Below are positions 9,661 through 20,904 of a DNA stretch of 64,000 bases, piece after piece. The number at the start of each line of letters is the position of its first letter. Positions within the stretch are counted from its first letter, which is position 1. The translations under genes were made by a program, and so were the position numbers. The DNA is from Sphaerosporella brunnea. Its lineage: Eukaryota > Ascomycota > Pezizomycetes > Pezizales > Pyronemataceae. The notes beneath the pieces are model-generated. The model searched no databases, was not told where the DNA came from, and saw nothing but the letters and a program-made list of their open reading frames with translations. The DNA lies in NCBI GenBank assembly GCA_008704415.1, contig VXIS01000084.1:1-64000 (forward strand), in the 5' to 3' direction.

Positions 9661-10877
9661 TTTGTTTTGTTTTAATCATAATGTATTCGGCCGCTTGCGG
9701 CCATGACATAAGTAACATAGAATCACCGCTGCCCCTAGGCTGCTGCCTAGAAAAGCCAATGCTGCCTTCGTACAACGTTCATCAGACAACAGGACCTTGA
9801 TCGACGTATTCATCCGTCGTCTCTTCGGACCCTCCGCGGTGGCATCCGTCACTGCCTTCCACCGTACTGCTTGCTCCTTCCGCCAGCGTGCGCAGAACTT
9901 AAAGAGATGTTCTCTTGTCTGGACTGGTTTGCCTGAGCAGAACCAGCACTTGTCGTCTTGCCTCCTGTTGGTCCAGTGCAGGTACGGGGCCGTTGGTGCT
10001 TTGTTCAGCCGGAGCTGGTAGAAGCGCGAGGCGAGGGCCTTTGGTGCCTTGGCCGCTGTCATTTTGGGTTTGCGTGACCGGTTCGCCCTGTAGGAACCCT
10101 TGGGCATGCAGTGTTCCCGGAGCCATACGTCGCGGTCTCTCCGCTTGGCTTGCGTGGCAGCCCTGGCGATGTGCGCGATCGAGGTGGTGGCAAGGACCTC
10201 CGGGGGCGCAGTCGGCGTCTGATTCTGCGCGGCCTCTTTTGCGAACTTGTCGGCCATTTCATTGCCCGGCACTCTCTTGTGGCCTGGCATACAGTGGTCC
10301 ATCCGGCGTCTGTCAGCCAGCGCTCTGCTCGCGTGATCTCTGGCAGAATCTATTGGCCCGGGCCAGGCTTGGTGTCCTGAAGACGTTGGAGGGCGGCTTG
10401 CGCGTCCACGAAGAGGTGGACGGCCCCGGGCGCCGAATCCCTAGGGAGGCAGCGAGAGGCCAAATCTCAGCCCGCCGCGATGCCCAAAAGCTGCGTCGAA
10501 GGCTTCCTTGTTGTGTCCGACGTACTCGGCCACTCTGAGCCATTCTCGATCTTGAGACTGCAGCATAGGCGCAGCTGCCGCCTTCAAGCCTGGGGCCGTC
10601 TGAAAAAACCGCAATACTGCAGCTCGTCGGATTCCGTCGCATGGAGGCTGAGTGGATGGCGCCGACCTCTGGCTCAATGACGACTCGGCCGCGTGGCCTG
10701 TGGCAGATCGGTGAGGTTGGTTCAATCGCCTGGGGTTGGCTGGGTATTGCTGCAGCAAGCTGAGCGAAGGTGGTGGTCGGAGGTGGAGAGCGAAGGGGCG
10801 TTGTCCGCGACGAAGCTCATCAGACGTGTGGTCGTGGTGATCGGTGGTGCTGTTCGTGACAATGTCGCGCGTATGCG
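9661..10877 (-). mobile_element. Tad-like LINE, 5'-truncated (copy B)
   Basis: Flanked by a perfect 15-bp duplication GTCCCGGCAAGCGTC (9646-9660 and 10878-10892), again minisatellite sequence. The 3' end shares the GGCCGCAAGCGGCC motif and A-rich tail with copy A. The 5' end lies just upstream of RNase H, so this copy is slightly longer than A. It is a separate insertion event: the 5' truncation point and the target unit differ. Confidence 0.87.
9676..10690 (-). pseudogene. LINE ORF2 C-terminus, RNase H with frameshifts (copy B)
   Basis: The RNase H start is visible at about 10560-10610 on the minus strand (VFSDGPRLEGGSCAYAAV, which holds the first catalytic Asp region), and the end at 10300-10190 in another frame (GHKRVPGNEMADKFAKEAA). 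The LINE tail follows: RFYQLRLNKAPTAPYLHW, CWFCSGKPVQTREHLFKFC (a CCHC-type zinc-binding motif) and RWRKEQAVRWKAV. Frame changes between the blocks show it is inactive. It shares the end of its tail, SDERCTKAALAFLGS, with the LINE at 36.6 kb. Confidence 0.8.
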
Positions 10878-11000
10878 GTCCCGGCAAGCGTCTCAACGTG
10901 TTGAAGCACTGGCAGCTGGCCCGGAGACATCATCATCTCCCAGCAACTGCTCAGGCCCGGTCTCTGTGTCTCGGCGCGCGTCCCGACGTGCTGAATCTGG
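10878..11000. repeat. Minisatellite remnant (array 3)
   Basis: One further unit (core CACTGGCAGCTG near 10907) follows the LINE B 5' end, showing that arrays 1-3 were one array before the two LINE insertions. Confidence 0.8.
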
Positions 11001-11394
11001 CCGCCGTGGTAAGCGCTTGGTAAGCGCTTGGCAGGCTGCTTGTTTTGACGGTTCGCAGCCGCTGCAAAGGCAGAAAACCTTGGCAGCGAAAACGCATTCA
11101 AGATCTGGTCACCTCTGTCAGGCCACCTTTCTCTTGAAAGAATTGGACAAATGCACAATGTTCTCCCCTCTGAGCGACTCCTCACTGTACGGTATGCCTA
11201 CTGACGCAGCACGCCGAGAATCACTGCCAAACGAAGAGAGAAACGAACCCCCCGTGCTTACATAATCGGGTCACAGCCGAAGGACGAAAGAACCTTGTAT
11301 TAAGTTATGCATATATGCTGTGGATCCGTTCCTCATCTTCTTGCACGACGCCGTCTGACCTTTTTCGCTTCAAACCCCGCGGGTTCGATATCAG
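11001..11394. other. Intergenic
   Basis: No gene or repeat recognised. It forms the 3' flank of the following minus-strand gene. Confidence 0.5.
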
Positions 11395-12510
11395 TCAATC
11401 CGCAACACGTTCTTCTTCCTCCGCTTGTCTTGCCCGCCGCTGCCTCCGCTGCCGCCGCCGCCGCTCCTGCTCCCGAAATGCCGCATCCCAATACGCTTCA
11501 TCCGCCGCTCGTTGCTGCATTCTCTCGCGCTCAATGTCCATCCATCTCGCCCGTGCTCGGTCCTCGCCACCTAAGGCATCTACGATGGCAGCAACCAGCC
11601 GAGGACACAACGCCGTCAGCTCACTGGCAAGCTCCTGCATATCGGCTATCACGCTGGGGTCGTAATCTCGCGAGCGTCGCACGGTGACGTCTTCCGGCGG
11701 TTCCTGCAACGCCGATAGATGTCTCGCATATCGCCGGGAAATCTCGGTCGTGTATACCACGTAGACTGGGTACTCCTGTATCGGTGCCGGCGGTTCTTCA
11801 GATGATGACGGGCGCAGGCGAGAGCGAATCGCGATCACGGTGGGGATGGCCTTCGTAAGGCCCGAGAGCAAACGCACCTGAGTCTGGGCGAGGGCGAGCA
11901 GGTTCGCAACGATGAAACCATCTCCGTATCGTCGGGCTTGCGGTCGTCGGTGTCCCTGTTCCCTCAATTCCAGCACCGACATCAGCGGCAATGCGAATTC
12001 TTGGTGTCTCGCAGTGTGCTGGAATCGCAACAGCCCATCCGGCGAAATAGATACGAAAGGATGCTTGACGCCGAGCGGTACCCCGATAACGTCATCGATG
12101 GCCCTATCGGTTTGGGAGATGATCTGGACTCCGAAGCGCGGGAAGCTGTGCACCAGGCAGCATATGTAGTCGATCAACCGGTGCAGGTATACAAAGGGCC
12201 ACAACTTTGCGCCCATCTGGACCACGTTGAGGCAGCGAAGCGAAAGTCTGTGTCGCGCATCATCGGGACTGAATTCCAGGGCGGCGAGCGGGAACGCAGG
12301 ATCAGCTATGACGGAGCGCAACAAGCGTTCATATAGCTCGTTTGGTGCGTACAGGCTGCTACTATCGCGGAGCGGAGGGTATTCTGGTCGTGGGTTCGCC
12401 GGTTCGATGGTGATCTTGAGTGCGCGCAAATAAACAGATTTCCAGCGGCCCCGTAGCGCGCGGCGGATTTGAGAGTCGGATAGGCCTGCAGTGAGGTCCG
12501 GTAGGGACAT
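11395..12510 (-). CDS. Orphan protein, 371 residues, possibly nuclease-like
   Basis: A single open frame from the ATG at 12510 to the TGA at 11395, with coding-like composition; nothing opposite is convincing. I do not recognise the family. The N-terminal two thirds look globular with no signal peptide or membrane helix. Around residues 150-190 the segment ISPDGLLRF, 19 residues, then LELRE resembles the spacing of a PD-(D/E)XK nuclease core (PD...ExK with Arg for Lys), and a Gln-containing helix (LLALAQTQVR) follows; this is only a guess. The last ~60 residues are strongly charged (RERMQQRAADEAYW, then REQERRRRQRRQRR) and should form a helix or coiled coil, possibly nucleic-acid binding. A run of 13 G residues (12521-12533) precedes the start. 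No related copy is visible elsewhere in the window. Confidence 0.6.
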   Translation of the reverse strand: MSLPDLTAGLSDSQIRRALRGRWKSVYLRALKITIEPANPRPEYPPLRDSSSLYAPNELYERLLRSVIADPAFPLAALEFSPDDARHRLSLRCLNVVQMGAKLWPFVYLHRLIDYICCLVHSFPRFGVQIISQTDRAIDDVIGVPLGVKHPFVSISPDGLLRFQHTARHQEFALPLMSVLELREQGHRRPQARRYGDGFIVANLLALAQTQVRLLSGLTKAIPTVIAIRSRLRPSSSEEPPAPIQEYPVYVVYTTEISRRYARHLSALQEPPEDVTVRRSRDYDPSVIADMQELASELTALCPRLVAAIVDALGGEDRARARWMDIERERMQQRAADEAYWDAAFREQERRRRQRRQRRARQAEEEERVAD

Positions 12511-14015
12511 CGTGGGAGTGGGGGGGGGGGGAGTCGACTTCGGGACGATTGGGATCCGTCGTGGAGGAGGCGGGAGTGAAGAGGTGAAGATAACAAGCTT
12601 GATCGTTGTTGAAATGACATGATATCATGCTTGAGTGTCTTCTCCACGGCTCCGCGCCAGAACAGAGGGATCCGGCAGCAAATGTTTGCACAGCAACAGA
12701 ACCGCAGTGAGGTCAACAGCGGTCATCGTGACGTCACGCCATGTGATGGCAGCAAACCCAAATTGCATGACAAAATGGGAGGCAGACGGGCGCACACAAC
12801 GGGGTACCACTGAAAAGCGCCGCCGAAAGCATCGCCGGGGCCAAAATGCCTGTGAACTCTACCGCAGCCGCAGTTTTGGAGGGAGATCCCTTTGTTGTGA
12901 TGTGGAAAAAGACAACGGACGATCATCTGCGTGGAAGACAGGCAAAGGGCGCAGGGACCGCGCCAAAGGGTGCAGCCGCGCCGGGGCAGACCTCCCTACG
13001 CACGATTTCGATTCGACATCGATGACCACGACGATAATTGCTGGCATGAACACCTCCGCGTTTCGAAAGCACAGCTAATTGAAATGACGGAGTTGTTTGG
13101 TTAGCACGAATTTATTCGTCAGCAACCGCATCAGAAACCGCACTCTGTGTGGTGTTGAGAAGGCTGTTGTATCCATGACAATATAAGGATACGCGCGATG
13201 TATGTAGACAGTCTCGTTGTGTATGTTTGTATTGAATTTATTTATTTATTTTTTTGTTTGCCGTTGCGGGCTGACCAGGTGAGGTAGATGTTTGGGCGTG
13301 GAACCACGGGGGAGGAAGGCGTATTCAACGATACGGCGGTGTATCTACACTGTCGGTTTGGGCAGTGGGATCGCAGGCGTGTCGGGCTATCGATGTTTCG
13401 GGTTCATAGATGGTACACAACGTAGCCCGTTGTCGCAGCGCGAGGTTGGAAGAAGGTTTGGTGGCGTTGTGCGGTGGCGGTGCGGCTCAGTGAGTGAGGC
13501 TGTGCATTGCGGCTCTGCAAGGCGGGTATGGTTGGCGACCTGACATTCATTCTGGTTACTAAGCACATGAGCAGACGTCCCGAACGCGCGAAAACACGCA
13601 CCCAACAGCACCCAAACACGCCCAAATCGCGACTCCGCAGCCCTAAATCATGGTGGTAATGCCAGTGCGAGCTGTTGTGGGGCCAAATAAATGCTGATAC
13701 TACGCGTAGCCTGAGTGCGGTGCAGTAAGTCGTTGTCCCTGCGCCCGTTCTTTCCTTGCATCCGTCCCTGCGCCGAGTCCACACCCGTCTGCCGCAATGG
13801 TTCGAGCCAGGCCCGGCAAGAGGCCGCAGATGCTGCGAGCTGCGAGGGGGATAAAGCGACAGAAGAGAGAGCACAGAGCAGAGAGGAGCGACAGAGCAGA
13901 GAGGAGCCTGAGGATCTACCGGAAGAGTTGCTTTCACGCATTGGTGTTGAGGAGGATTGTAGGGAGTGATGCGGAGGTGATCGGGCAAGCGAGGGTTGAG
14001 CGAGCGGGGGTTAAG
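12511..14015. other. Long intergenic stretch without a recognised gene
   Basis: Several ORFs of 80-230 codons occur on both strands but none has a recognisable motif and they overlap in conflicting frames. A short AGAGCAGAGAGGAGCGAC direct repeat lies at about 13872-13912, and a T-rich tract at 13233-13260. The best candidate start is the ATG at 13798 (MVRARPGKRPQMLRAARG), a basic peptide that I cannot assign. Confidence 0.45.
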
Positions 14016-14482
14016 TACCCTGGTGAAAAAGGGGGGGTAATAGAAATCGTCGGCCAACGATCGGTCAACAGTTTTTAGAATAGAAACGTTTCGCACCGAG
14101 AAATTACATTAAGACAGGTTTTCAAAACCCAATGTTGAGTAATTTGGAACCGCTTCCAATTTTGGAAGCGTTGCTAGAATTTTCCCAGGTTTTTGCTTTG
14201 TAAACGTTTTAAGCGCAGCAACGTTGCTGAGATGGCAAGCGTTGTGCAGCGCGACCGTTGTCAGTGTGCCACCATTTCTGGGAATAGGAACGTTGTCACA
14301 AGCGTTTTTGAGGCGTTTGCCAATGGTTGGTGAACGCCACCCCAACGTCTTCACAGCGAAATATATTTGCGCACTCGGAATCCATTTTCTACTAAAGACG
14401 TTTCTAAGGATGATTCTTGCCCCCCTCCCGCTCCCGCTCTCCTCTCCTCCTCTCTCCTCCCCTCCCCTCGCCCCCCCCCCGC

Positions 14483-14568
14483 TCTATATACTCTATATAC
14501 TCTATATACGCTATGTACTCTATCTAGTCTATCTACTCTATCTACTCTATCTACTCAATCTACTCAGC
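14483..14568. repeat. Microsatellite-like CTATATACT / CTATCTACT tract
   Basis: About nine tandem copies of 9-10-bp units (CTATATACT, then CTATCTACT). It follows a pyrimidine-rich stretch and lies inside the left arm of the mariner-like element. A shorter, similar CTATCTACACTAT run occurs at 38810-38833. Confidence 0.8.
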
Positions 14569-14795
14569 AGGAGTCAATAAGCTAGCTGTGTGAGAGTCAG
14601 CGAGAGTCAGCAAGAGACAATGAGAGCTATGTAAGAGTCGACAAGAGTCTATGGAATGTGGAGGAGGGGGTGGTGTTAGAAGCACGGAAGTGAGGAAGTG
14701 AGGAACGAAGTGAAAAAGTGGCGATTATGAGTAAAAGAAGGACGGGACGTGCTCACTAAGCATCACTTGGTTCTATGGCTTGGTATCGTGACAAC

Positions 14796-15295
14796 TGTAA
14801 CGGAAAGGGTCGAGAACAGACTGGAGGGGCCCAAGGTACTTGCGTACAGAGGGGGCAAGGACGAGAGCAGGAACAAGATCCAAAGGCAGGACAAGAGGCG
14901 CGACGCGCACGGTCAGGATTCAGATTGGAACGAAGGTACTCAGATTGACATACGAAGGTTCAGTAAAGAGGAAAGGAAAACGAACAACAAAGCGGAAACG
15001 AAGGCCCCTTATAGCAATCACGTGATCGCGGTGCACCGCGCCACGTGGTAGCCGAACATAACCTCGACCCGAAGCCATCCCACCGAGCCTCCCTACAGAG
15101 CCTCATCACGACACCACAAACAACCCCTACTTCCAAACCTCACCACGTGACAACCATCCACGGGGGATTAAATCTGAGAACAGCAAATAAATCAGCATCC
15201 TTTGAAGTCTTGGATCTGAGAGTTTCAGCCTATTCCATCGAGAGTAAAAGCCGGTAGCTTAGTCGGAAGACTCCATCCAAACTTGCGCCGTGACA
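14796..15295 (-). repeat. 3' LTR of the full-length Ty3 element
   Basis: TGTAACGG to GCCGTGACA on the plus strand; on the minus strand the LTR begins TGTCACGG directly after the polypurine tract. It is the partner of 20405-20904 and also aligns with the shorter LTRs at 3634-5233 and 21739-22076. Confidence 0.92.
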
Positions 15296-15329
15296 GTATC
15301 CCCCTCCTACGGCTGAGCTCCGGCGAAGC

Positions 15330-18300
15330 TCATTCATCTTCCGGCAGAGGCCCCGGCTTGTCCGGATAGGTCTCGTGGAAGCAATTGATAGCTTCCAGAC
15401 CATTGACCATCTCGGCTGGTTCCAACTTCAGCCGATCGTAGCCGGTCCACTTGACCAAATACTGGAGCTTACGCCACCGTCCATGCAGTCGGGAGTCCAA
15501 TATCCGATCGACAAACCACTCCTGCTCGCCCTCAATCTCCACCGGAGGTGGTGGGTCCTGTCGTTGTCCCGGGTAAGGATCATCGGGTGCCGGTTCCAGG
15601 AGGGAGACTGGGTGAACATGCATATCCTCATGGAGCCGGAGGCGGTAGGCGTATGCCGAGACCTTCTCGGTAACCTCAAACGGGCCGTGACGCTTATTGT
15701 CCAGCTTACTGGCTGGACGCCGAGTCTTCCAATTCCGGGCATCAAGCCAGACCTTGTCTCCGACCTGATAATCAGGAGCCGGTATGCGGTGCTCGTCGGC
15801 GTTGTCCTGATATCTCATCTGGGCCCGTAGGAGCTCCGTGCGGAGGTGCGAATGGATTTCCGACAACGTCCTGGCGGTGATCAAGGCTCTGCAATTGTCA
15901 ACATTGTTGGGAGCCGCAGGGGACAAGTCAAACTGGTAACGAGGGTCGAACCCCTTGTTAGCAAAGAAGTGAGAGGAGCCGTGAGCCTCCAATGCCTGGT
16001 TGTTGGTTGCGAATTCGGCCAACGGCAGCCAATCGGCCCAGTCATCCTGGAGATAGTTGACATATGCTCGGAGGTACTGCTCCATTACCGCATTGATCCG
16101 TTCAGTCTGTCCGTCCATTTGGGGGTGGAAGGCTGTCGAGAGCCGACGCTCTATACCCAGTCTGACACAGATGCTTTCCTAGAAGTCCAATGCGAACTGC
16201 GGTCCACGGTCGGAGATGATCGTAAGCGGTAGGCCGTGGAGACGGAATACGTATTGGATGAAGAGATCAGCCAGTCCGGCCACATCGACATTGATCCGGC
16301 AAGGAATCAGGTGACGTTCCTTCGTAAGGCGGTCGACCACAACCCAAATAGCATCGCAGCCTTGTGACCACGGGAGCCCAGTGACAAAGTCCATTGAGAT
16401 GTCCTGCCAAGGACGTTCCGGGATAGGGAGGGGTCGTAAGATGCCGTAAGGAGCGTGACGACTGGTCCGAGAGCGTTGGCAGACATGGCAGTTGCGGACA
16501 TACCGTTCCACGTTTTGCCGCATCTTTGGCCAATAGTCGGTACGACAAAGCAGCTCCAAGGTTTTGGATCTTCCTGGGTGGCCAGCGACGGGGGCATCGT
16601 GGTGTTGTTGCATCAGGTGCAGCCGGAGGGGTTTGTATTCGGGCACGTAAAGCTTAGCTCTATAGGTGAGACGATTTCTTTCTTTGGCGCATTCTGCCAA
16701 CGTGATCCGGCGGCTATGGCGGACTCCGTCTTGCAACATCTGGAGGACCTGAGACGGAAACGGGTCCGCATCGTAAGCTTCTTGGAACAGGCGGGTAAGT
16801 GTCACTGCTTTGTCTCCTAGGGGTGGTGGAGGCTGTACCGGCGGGCCATTGGCCAGGAGGTGGACTATCTGGTGGGGCTTTATGACAACGGAAAAATTTT
16901 CAGTCGTGCGCTTATCCCCCTCCTTAGGCAGATCTCCTGATCTGCGAGTTAGTGAGTCCGGCTTCCCACCGGACTTGCCAGGACGGTAGACGATCTTGAA
17001 GTTGAACTGCGACAGGAACTGAGACCAACGGGCTTGAGGTCGATTCAAGAGCTTGTGGGTCGTAAAATACTCCAAGTTCTTGTGATTGGTGAGCACCTGG
17101 ATTAGATTCTTCACGGATTAAAGTTCTGGTCGCCATTCCTCAAAAGCCTGGACGATAGTCATCAGCTCCTTGTCGTAGATCTCGTAGTTGCATTCGGCAG
17201 GGGAATGCTTGTTAGAGAAGTACGCAACAGGGTAGAGGACGCCGTCGTCGTCGTATTGTGATAGGATGCCGGCGGAGACGTAGTTCGAGGCGTCGGTCTC
17301 AACGACGACATCACGGTCGTGGTCAAAGCGGCGGAGGACTGGAACAGTGGTGAAGCACGTCTTCAGGCTGTCGAAGGCTTCGTGTTTAGTCTTGGTCCAT
17401 TAAAATGGCACGTCCTTCTGAGTCAGACGGGTGAGTGGCCGCACTACCTGTGAGTAGGAGCGTATGAATCGACGGTAAAACTTGGCAAATCCAAGGAAGG
17501 CTCTAACATCCTTCAGCTTCTCCGGGGTTGGCCAAGCTCTCACTGCTTCGACCTTGTCCTGGTCCATCCGTATGCCGTCGATGCCAATAATCAGTCCGAG
17601 ATACTTGACCTCTCGTTGGTGAAACTCGCATTTCTCCGGCTTGAGGTGCAGCCCCGCTTCCAAAAGCCGACGAAGGACCTGTCGCAGGTGGTCTTGGTGC
17701 TCTTCCAGGGTATCCGAGTAGATCAAAATGTTATCTAAGTAGGCAGAGGCGAAGCGGTCCAAGAACGGTGAGAGGGTATCATTGATAAAGCGTTGGAAGT
17801 CAGCAGGGGCGTTGGTTAGACCGAATGGCATCACCAGGGATTCGAATAGTCCATATCGGGTTCTAAATGCAGTTTTCCACTCTTCACCCTCTGCCATTCG
17901 GATTAGGTTGTAAGCTCCGCGGACGTCCAACTTGCTAAACCAGCGAGCCTTGGAGAGCCTCATCAGTGTCTCTCGTACCAACGGGAGCGGATACCTGTTC
18001 TTGATTGTTCCTTCGTTGAGACCTCAGTAGTCAACCACCAGGCATAAGGATCCATCCCCCTTCTTGACGAAGAGGATCGGGGCACCGGCGGGTGAGGAGG
18101 AGGACCTGATGAATCCTTTCGATAGGTTTTTCTCCAACCAGGCCTTGAGAGCTTCCAGCTCAGGGCGAGACAGCGAGTATAGGGGGCCAAAGGGGGGTTC
18201 AAACCCCTCCTTAAACGGTATCTTGTGGTCGTAGGGCCGGTAGGGAGGTAGGTGATTGGCTACCGCTTTCGAAAAGAGGGGTAGAAACTCGTGGTACTGC

Positions 18301-19025
18301 GGAGGGACCAGTGACTTTAGATCCCCCTCGTCGATCACCTTACGCTCCAACGCCTTGTTGATTTCATACAGCGATAGGGAGAAAAGCTGAAGCTGGCCGT
18401 ATCGCTGTTTCTTGTTTTTGACCAGACGTTGGAAGGAGGTGGCCGACACTATTGCAATGTCTAGGGACTGGGTAGGAGGGGTCACTCCTTTGACGCTTGT
18501 CGGCTTCAGTGTTGTCCTGTTTGCGACGCAGCGAGGGGAGTCGAAGGAGACGTCGTTTGAGGCAAAGCGGATTGACACTCCATGGTGCGGCATCCAAGGG
18601 ATGCCCAGGATCAGAGGGTAGTGGCCGAGCTTGATGACGAAGGCAGGCAACGTCTCATGGTGACCGCCGATCGACATCCCCACCTTGACAATGTGGGTGA
18701 TATCCCCGAACGAGATGGGTCTACCGTCTATAACCTCGAGGGCGCGAGGAACGCGTAGTGCATACTGGGAAAAATGATGTTGGCGAGCAAATTCTTCGTC
18801 GATGAAAGCAAAACCAGTGGCTCCACAGTCAATCAGTGCGTGGGTTTGGATCTTGTTATCACTATCGGAGAGGGAACACGTAACTACAAGATGGTTTCCA
18901 TCCATTGATTCCTCCTTCACACCTTGATTTGATAGAGCTACCGAAGACAAGGAAAGGCTACCCGGCCTGCGGGCCGGAGAGCCGTGACAACAAGGAAAAG
19001 ACGAAGAAGATGCTGGACGTCCCAT
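15330..19025 (-). pseudogene. Ty3 pol: protease, RT, RNase H, integrase, chromodomain-like tail
   Basis: Starting near MGRPASSSS at 19025, the minus strand encodes the protease (ALIDCGATGFAFID, with Asp-Cys-Gly in place of Asp-Ser/Thr-Gly), reverse transcriptase ([28 protein letters not shown], and YLDN where the usual catalytic motif is Y-x-D-D), RNase H ([17 protein letters not shown]), integrase (CHVCQRS; D,D,E as MDFVTGLP, IISDRGPQF, HPQMDGQTERIN) and a chromodomain-like C-terminus. Stops interrupt it at 18024-18026 (TGA for CGA), 17400-17402 (TAA), 17118-17120 (TAA where the other copy has CAG) and 16179-16181 (TAG where the other copy has TGG). The RT motif YLDN and the stops show it is dead. 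It is the best local reference for the family. Confidence 0.9.
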
Positions 19026-19054
19026 GGCGGTGCCAACCTTGCGGCATGGGACAA

Positions 19055-20326
19055 CTAGTTTTCCGACGGTTGGGCGTCGGAGGTGGGGGTGAGGTTTTCC
19101 GGGGGCTGAGCAGTAGGGGTAGCCGTGGCTACCAGCGACGCCTCAGCAGCACGGACACGACAAGCCTTAGCAACCAGCCGGCGAGGGCAATCGAGGCGGA
19201 AGTGTTGATCCGATCCACAGTAGGTACACTGCCCCTTTGCCATTTTCTCCTCCCGGATCCTCTGGCGCTCGGCCTCACGCTGGGCAGCTGAGAGCTCCAT
19301 TGGGGCCGGGGCATAGTTTCCACTGTTCGAGTTGGTGGGGTGGTTGCCCGTGGTTGCAGGGGCAGTGGCAGTGAATGAGGATGGTGCATGGGGGCGAGGG
19401 GTGCTTCGATGGTTGGTGGTAGTGACGGTGGGGCGAGACGATGAGGGCTTACGTTCCTCTGCTTGGGCACGGATCCGATTGTCCACGTCCTTGCAAAGGT
19501 TAACGAAGGCTGCCAGGGTGTCATCGGAGGCTGCTCGGTGCAGGAGGGCATCCTTCATCTCTTCCGACAAGTCTTCATAAAGTTGGTCTTTCTGGGCGAC
19601 TTCGTTTCAGTTAAGGTCTCCCATGAGGCGGCGGAAGTCGGCCAGATAGGTGGAGAATGGCAGCTTTCGTTCACGGAGACGGCGAATTTCACGAGCAGCG
19701 GTTCGAGAGCGGTCGGGGTCGTCATAGGCCTGTCGGAGGATGGTCAACAGATCATTGAGGGAGGCCACAGTGATATCTCCGGTGTCTTCATTGGCATACG
19801 AGTGCAGCTGGTTCAGAGCTGCTCCTGACAGGCGGATGAAGGCGTACCGGAGACGGGCTTTTTTGGTTCAGTAACGGGTTGGCTGGGCAGCAAGCTTGTT
19901 GCGGAGCTGTAGGATCCAGGTCCTCAGCTCTTCGAGCTTGGTGCCGTTGAAGGTCGGTGCATCGGGGAAGCCACCCGACTGGGTGCCTCCTTCAGGGTGG
20001 TCATGGATCTGGGCGGCGGCGATTGCTAGGACCTGATTCAATTGAGCCGTGAGGTCCCTTGCCTGCTGCTGGGCAGCGGCCAGGCTGGTGCGGGCTGCAT
20101 CGCGTTCAAGAAGGGCTGTCTGCAGCTCAGCACGCGTCTCCTCCTGCTCCTCCTCCACGTTGGGTGGGGCTTCGCAGGTCAGGAGTTGCTGTGCCATATG
20201 GGTGAAGTTGATCAAACGTTGATCGGGCTCTTCCTGGGGGAAGCCTTCTTCCGGGGGTGCCTGGGTGCCAGTTTCGATAGCTGCCTAGAGCTCCTGAGGG
20301 ATTCGGAGGTCGTGGTAGGCGGCCAT
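19055..20326 (-). pseudogene. Ty3 gag with zinc knuckle, three nonsense mutations
   Basis: Minus-strand reading begins MAAYHDLRIPQEL at 20326. It contains a helical Glu/Ala/Gln-rich stretch, the gag core (FNGTKLEELRTWILQLRNK; YDDPDRSRTAAREIRRL) and a CCHC zinc knuckle (CTYCGSDQHFRLDC) near the end. Three in-frame stops are present: TAG at 20285-20287, where the copy at 22138 has TGG; TGA at 19868-19870; and TGA at 19607-19609. The latter two also fit lost TGG codons. The frame ends at 19055, shortly before pol. Confidence 0.88.
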
Positions 20327-20404
20327 GGTGTTGCAAGAGTGGGGGGAGAGGTGGCGATGTGACAGACAGAGCGAGTAGGTTAGGCTTTGGTGGACTGAAC
20401 CTAG

Positions 20405-20904
20405 TGTAACGGAGAGGGTCGAGAACAGACTGGAGGGGCCCAAGGTACTCACGTACAGAGGGGGCAAGAACGAGAGCAGGAACAAGATCCAAAGGCAGGA
20501 CAAGAGGCGCGACGCGCACGGTCAGGATTCAGATTGGAACGAAGGTACTCAGATTGACATACGAAGGTTCAGTAAAGAGGAAAGGAAAACGAACAACAAA
20601 GCGGAAGCGAAGGCCCCTTATAGCAATCACGTGATCGCTGTGCGCCGCGCCACGTGGTAGCCAAACATAACCTCGGCTCGGAGCCATCCCACCGAGCCTC
20701 CCTACAGAGCCTCATCACGACACCACAAACAACCCCCACTTCCGAACCTTACCACATGACAACCATCCACGGGGGGATAAATCTGAGAACAGCAAATGAA
20801 TCAGCATCCTTTGAAGTCTTAGATCTGAGAGTTCCAGCCAATTCCATCGAGAGTAAAAGCTAGTAGCTTAGTCGGAAAACTCCATCCAAACTTGCGCCGT
20901 GACA
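20405..20904 (-). repeat. 5' LTR of the full-length Ty3 element
   Basis: 500 bp, TGTAACGG to GCCGTGACA (plus-strand view). The minus-strand sequence directly inside it, CTAGGTTCAGTCCACC, is the presumed primer-binding region; the corresponding spot in the copy at 22077 reads CTAGGTTCAGTCAACC. Confidence 0.92.

Larger units (their letters stand above)
14796..20904 (-). mobile_element. Full-length but inactive Ty3/gypsy element
   Basis: Two 500-bp LTRs with TGT...ACA ends enclose gag and pol on the minus strand, and the 5-bp target duplication ACAAC is perfect (14791-14795 and 20905-20909). A polypurine tract (GGAGGGGGA, minus, about 15299-15307) abuts the 3' LTR. The LTRs differ at roughly two dozen positions by eye, mostly transitions, i.e. 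about 95% identical, so insertion is old. At least seven in-frame stops make it unable to move. It lies within the mariner-like element. Confidence 0.93.

Noticed and set aside
13404..14096. 230-codon minus-strand frame
   Set aside because: Composition looks random, it has no motif, and it runs across the inverted-repeat end of the mariner-like element.
15251..15270. tRNA-like A box (GGTAGCTTAGTCGG) near the LTR end
   Set aside because: No B box, no cloverleaf and no matching acceptor stem; the same bases are simply part of the Ty3 LTR.
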